Source: an uncultured Carnobacteriaceae bacterium (GTDB lineage: Bacteria; Bacillota; Bacilli; Lactobacillales; Aerococcaceae). From it: DNA of 6,360 nucleotides. Below, piece after piece: positions 4,994 through 6,360 of this stretch. How positions within the stretch are numbered: position 1 is the first letter of the stretch; the number at the start of each line of letters is the position of its first letter. The DNA lies in assembly GCA_938039195.1 (NCBI GenBank), contig CALHVK010000146.1, positions 1-6,360 of the forward strand, given 5' to 3'. A program made the position numbers and the translations under genes. A model generated the notes under the pieces. That model did not search any database. It was given only the letters and a program-made list of their open reading frames with translations, and had not been told where the DNA came from.

Positions 4994-5683
4994 CTATCTT
5001 TTCACCCAATTCACTAAAGGAACCGACTGATTTCCTGTATCATTTGGTTTTACTTCCACTTGTGCATTCTTTGTGCGATTTTCAGCAGTTGCTAATTGTT
5101 GAATGGTTTTGATTCCTTTATTCTTCCATGCAAGTAAAATACGGTCGATATATTTTACATTGTGTGCTTGATTCAAGATTGCCTCTTTTAGAGCTGCAAC
5201 GATTAATTCCTGTGGATACTTGTCGTTATGAATCCATCCAGAAATCATCTCAATTTCAAATCCACTTAATTGGCGATTAAATTCTTGCTCAATTAAAGTT
5301 AGCACATTGACATCATTTTGTGACATCTTTTCAACACTAAAAGCCCCTTGCTTAAACAACACTTCTAATTGACGAAGTAAAGGCTTAAAACTATAGTAAT
5401 CTACTTTCTTTCCTTCTGCTACTTCACGTTGTTTAATCTCTAGCACTTGTCGATCCATTAAATGTTGAATAATACTGAATAATTGTCTCTCATCTACACC
5501 AAATTGCACACAAGTTTCTTTGATATCAAGTACAAATGACTCTTCCGGATGTCGCTGCATTAACCAAGCAATCAGTAAGCACTCATCTGCAGACAATTGC
5601 AATTTACGATAATTTTGAAGTAATGCATTTGGAACAGACGTGCTACCACTATAAATCCAGTGTTCTTGGAATGTTAATGCCAT
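4994..5683 (-). CDS. dnaD: DnaD, replication initiation/restart protein
   Basis: DnaD acts in helicase loading at the origin and at PriA-dependent restart sites in low-GC Gram-positive bacteria, together with DnaB and DnaI. The 229-residue protein has the expected two parts. The N-terminal winged-helix oligomerisation domain (about residues 1-100) includes ADECLLIAWL. The C-terminal DnaB2/DnaD domain (about 115-192) ends in YIDRILLAW, which provides the conserved Y-x3-I-x3-W motif (Y178, I182, W186) linked to single-stranded DNA and DnaI binding. The tail after residue 195 is polar and probably disordered. The ATG at 5683 has a strong ribosome site, GGGAGG, at a seven-base distance. It lies between asnS and nth, the usual order in Lactobacillales. 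No clear promoter is seen in the 67-base gap to asnS. Confidence 0.95.
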   Translation of the reverse strand: MALTFQEHWIYSGSTSVPNALLQNYRKLQLSADECLLIAWLMQRHPEESFVLDIKETCVQFGVDERQLFSIIQHLMDRQVLEIKQREVAEGKKVDYYSFKPLLRQLEVLFKQGAFSVEKMSQNDVNVLTLIEQEFNRQLSGFEIEMISGWIHNDKYPQELIVAALKEAILNQAHNVKYIDRILLAWKNKGIKTIQQLATAENRTKNAQVEVKPNDTGNQSVPLVNWVKR

Positions 5684-5700
5684 TTTTTGACCTCCCTCTT

Positions 5701-5738
5701 TTAAAAAAGAGCCAACGACACAGGTCAGAGGCTCTTTC
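5701..5738 (-). terminator. Intrinsic terminator after asnS, just ahead of the dnaD ribosome site
   Basis: Read on the minus strand, arms 5737-5730 and 5713-5706 (AAAGAGCC/GGCTCTTT) form the base. An inner GAC/GTC stem (5726-5724 with 5719-5717) sits above a symmetric three-by-three internal loop, and a run of six T follows (5708-5703). It begins 13 bases after the asnS stop. The dnaD Shine-Dalgarno (5696-5691) starts only six bases beyond the T-run, so dnaD-nth probably depend on read-through or on a promoter inside the asnS end. Confidence 0.75.
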
Positions 5739-5750
5739 CTATTCTCTTCA

Positions 5751-6360
5751 TTATGGATAAATACGGTTTAATAAACGTGGGAATGGAATTGCTTCACGAA
5801 TATGTTTCGTACCAGCAACAAATGTTACCATACGTTCTAGACCAAGACCGAATCCTGAGTGAGGAACAGAACCATATTTACGTAAATCTAAGTAGAATGC
5901 ATAATCATCTGGATTTAATCCGTTTGATTTGATTCTGTCTAATAATTTATCGTAGTCCGTTTCACGTTCACTTCCTCCGATAACTTCACCATATCCTTCT
6001 GGTGCAAGTAAGTCCGCACATAGTACACGACTTTCATTTCCAGGAACTGGTTTCATGTAGAAAGCTTTAATCACAGTTGGATAGTTCATTACGAATGTTG
6101 GTACTCCAAAGTGGTTTGAAATCCATGTTTCGTGTGGTGAACCGAAGTCATCTCCATGTTCTAAGTGTTCGTAGTCTGTATCTTCATCGCCTTCGTGCGC
6201 TTGTAATAAATCAATCGCTTCATCGTATGTGATACGTTTGAACGGTTCACTAATATATTTCTTCAATAATTCAGTGTCACGTTCTAAAGTTTCTAACGCA
6301 TGAGGTGCACGGTCTAATACACCTTGAATTAAGGCTTTTACATAAGCTTCTTGCAAGTCT
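5751..6360 (-). CDS. asnS: Asparaginyl-tRNA synthetase, C-terminal part (5' end beyond the window)
   Basis: AsnS charges tRNA-Asn with asparagine using ATP in the cytoplasm. The frame is open through the right edge, and about 203 C-terminal residues of the usual 430 or so are present. A TTG at 6354-6356 is internal, not the start: the preceding codon is GAC and the context DLQEAYVKALIQ continues the catalytic domain. The class II motif 3 is clear as HSGFGLGLERMV, followed by the typical end IREAIPFPRLLNRIYP. The preceding region (TDYDKLLDRIKSNGLNPDDYAFYLDLRKYGSVP) also fits asparaginyl-type enzymes. Two stop codons in a row (TAA TGA) end the gene. The anticodon-binding domain, motif 1 and the true start lie outside the window. 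Confidence 0.96.
   Translation of the reverse strand, partial: DLQEAYVKALIQGVLDRAPHALETLERDTELLKKYISEPFKRITYDEAIDLLQAHEGDEDTDYEHLEHGDDFGSPHETWISNHFGVPTFVMNYPTVIKAFYMKPVPGNESRVLCADLLAPEGYGEVIGGSERETDYDKLLDRIKSNGLNPDDYAFYLDLRKYGSVPHSGFGLGLERMVTFVAGTKHIREAIPFPRLLNRIYP

Noticed and set aside
4992..5009. TTG start of nth at 5009
   Set aside because: It would overlap dnaD by 16 bases without a Shine-Dalgarno, while the ATG at 4991 gives catalytic residue numbers (K121, D139) within one position of those I recall for E. coli Nth.
5536..5760. 74-codon plus-strand frame over the dnaD start
   Set aside because: It runs through the asnS terminator and antisense to dnaD; there is no ribosome site and no recognisable domain.

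Overview
The window looks like ordinary chromosome from a low-GC Gram-positive bacterium of the order Lactobacillales. Three things point there. An SMK-box (SAM-III) riboswitch precedes metK, and this class is known essentially from lactic acid bacteria. The gene order is asnS-dnaD-nth. A sortase-anchored surface protein of Gram-positive type is present. A Carnobacteriaceae-like genus such as Granulicatella is my guess, but the sequence alone does not prove it.

Layout, left to right. Positions 3-125 (+) are the last 40 codons of a gene, probably a YtqB/MnmM-type SAM-dependent methyltransferase, ending in a perfect 38-bp palindrome. It converges on metK (S-adenosylmethionine synthetase, minus strand, 202-1374), which has its own terminator. 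The metK leader (1381-1450) carries the SMK box, and the Shine-Dalgarno sequence of metK is part of the aptamer. Further along on the minus strand is an LPXTG cell-wall-anchored adhesin (1576-3183). It has a signal peptide, an MSCRAMM-like head with a TYTDYV motif, one SpaA/CnaB-type domain, a threonine-rich stalk with 30-bp tandem repeats, and a sorting signal.

About 310 bp of AT-rich divergent promoter DNA separates the adhesin from a plus-strand gene (3492-4313). That gene encodes a 273-aa protein with about nine membrane segments and no recognised function; it has a faint resemblance to UbiA-type prenyltransferases. It converges on nth across a strong shared bidirectional terminator. Nth (endonuclease III) and DnaD (replication initiation) form a tightly coupled minus-strand pair. 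The 3' part of asnS (asparaginyl-tRNA synthetase) lies upstream of them and runs off the right edge. An intrinsic terminator stands between asnS and the dnaD ribosome binding site.

metK, asnS, dnaD and nth are housekeeping genes. The adhesin and the membrane protein are the accessory part. I see no mobile element, CRISPR array, tRNA, rRNA or evident new multi-gene system. The most notable items are the SMK box with an enlarged loop containing an in-frame AUG, the adhesin, and the unassigned membrane protein.
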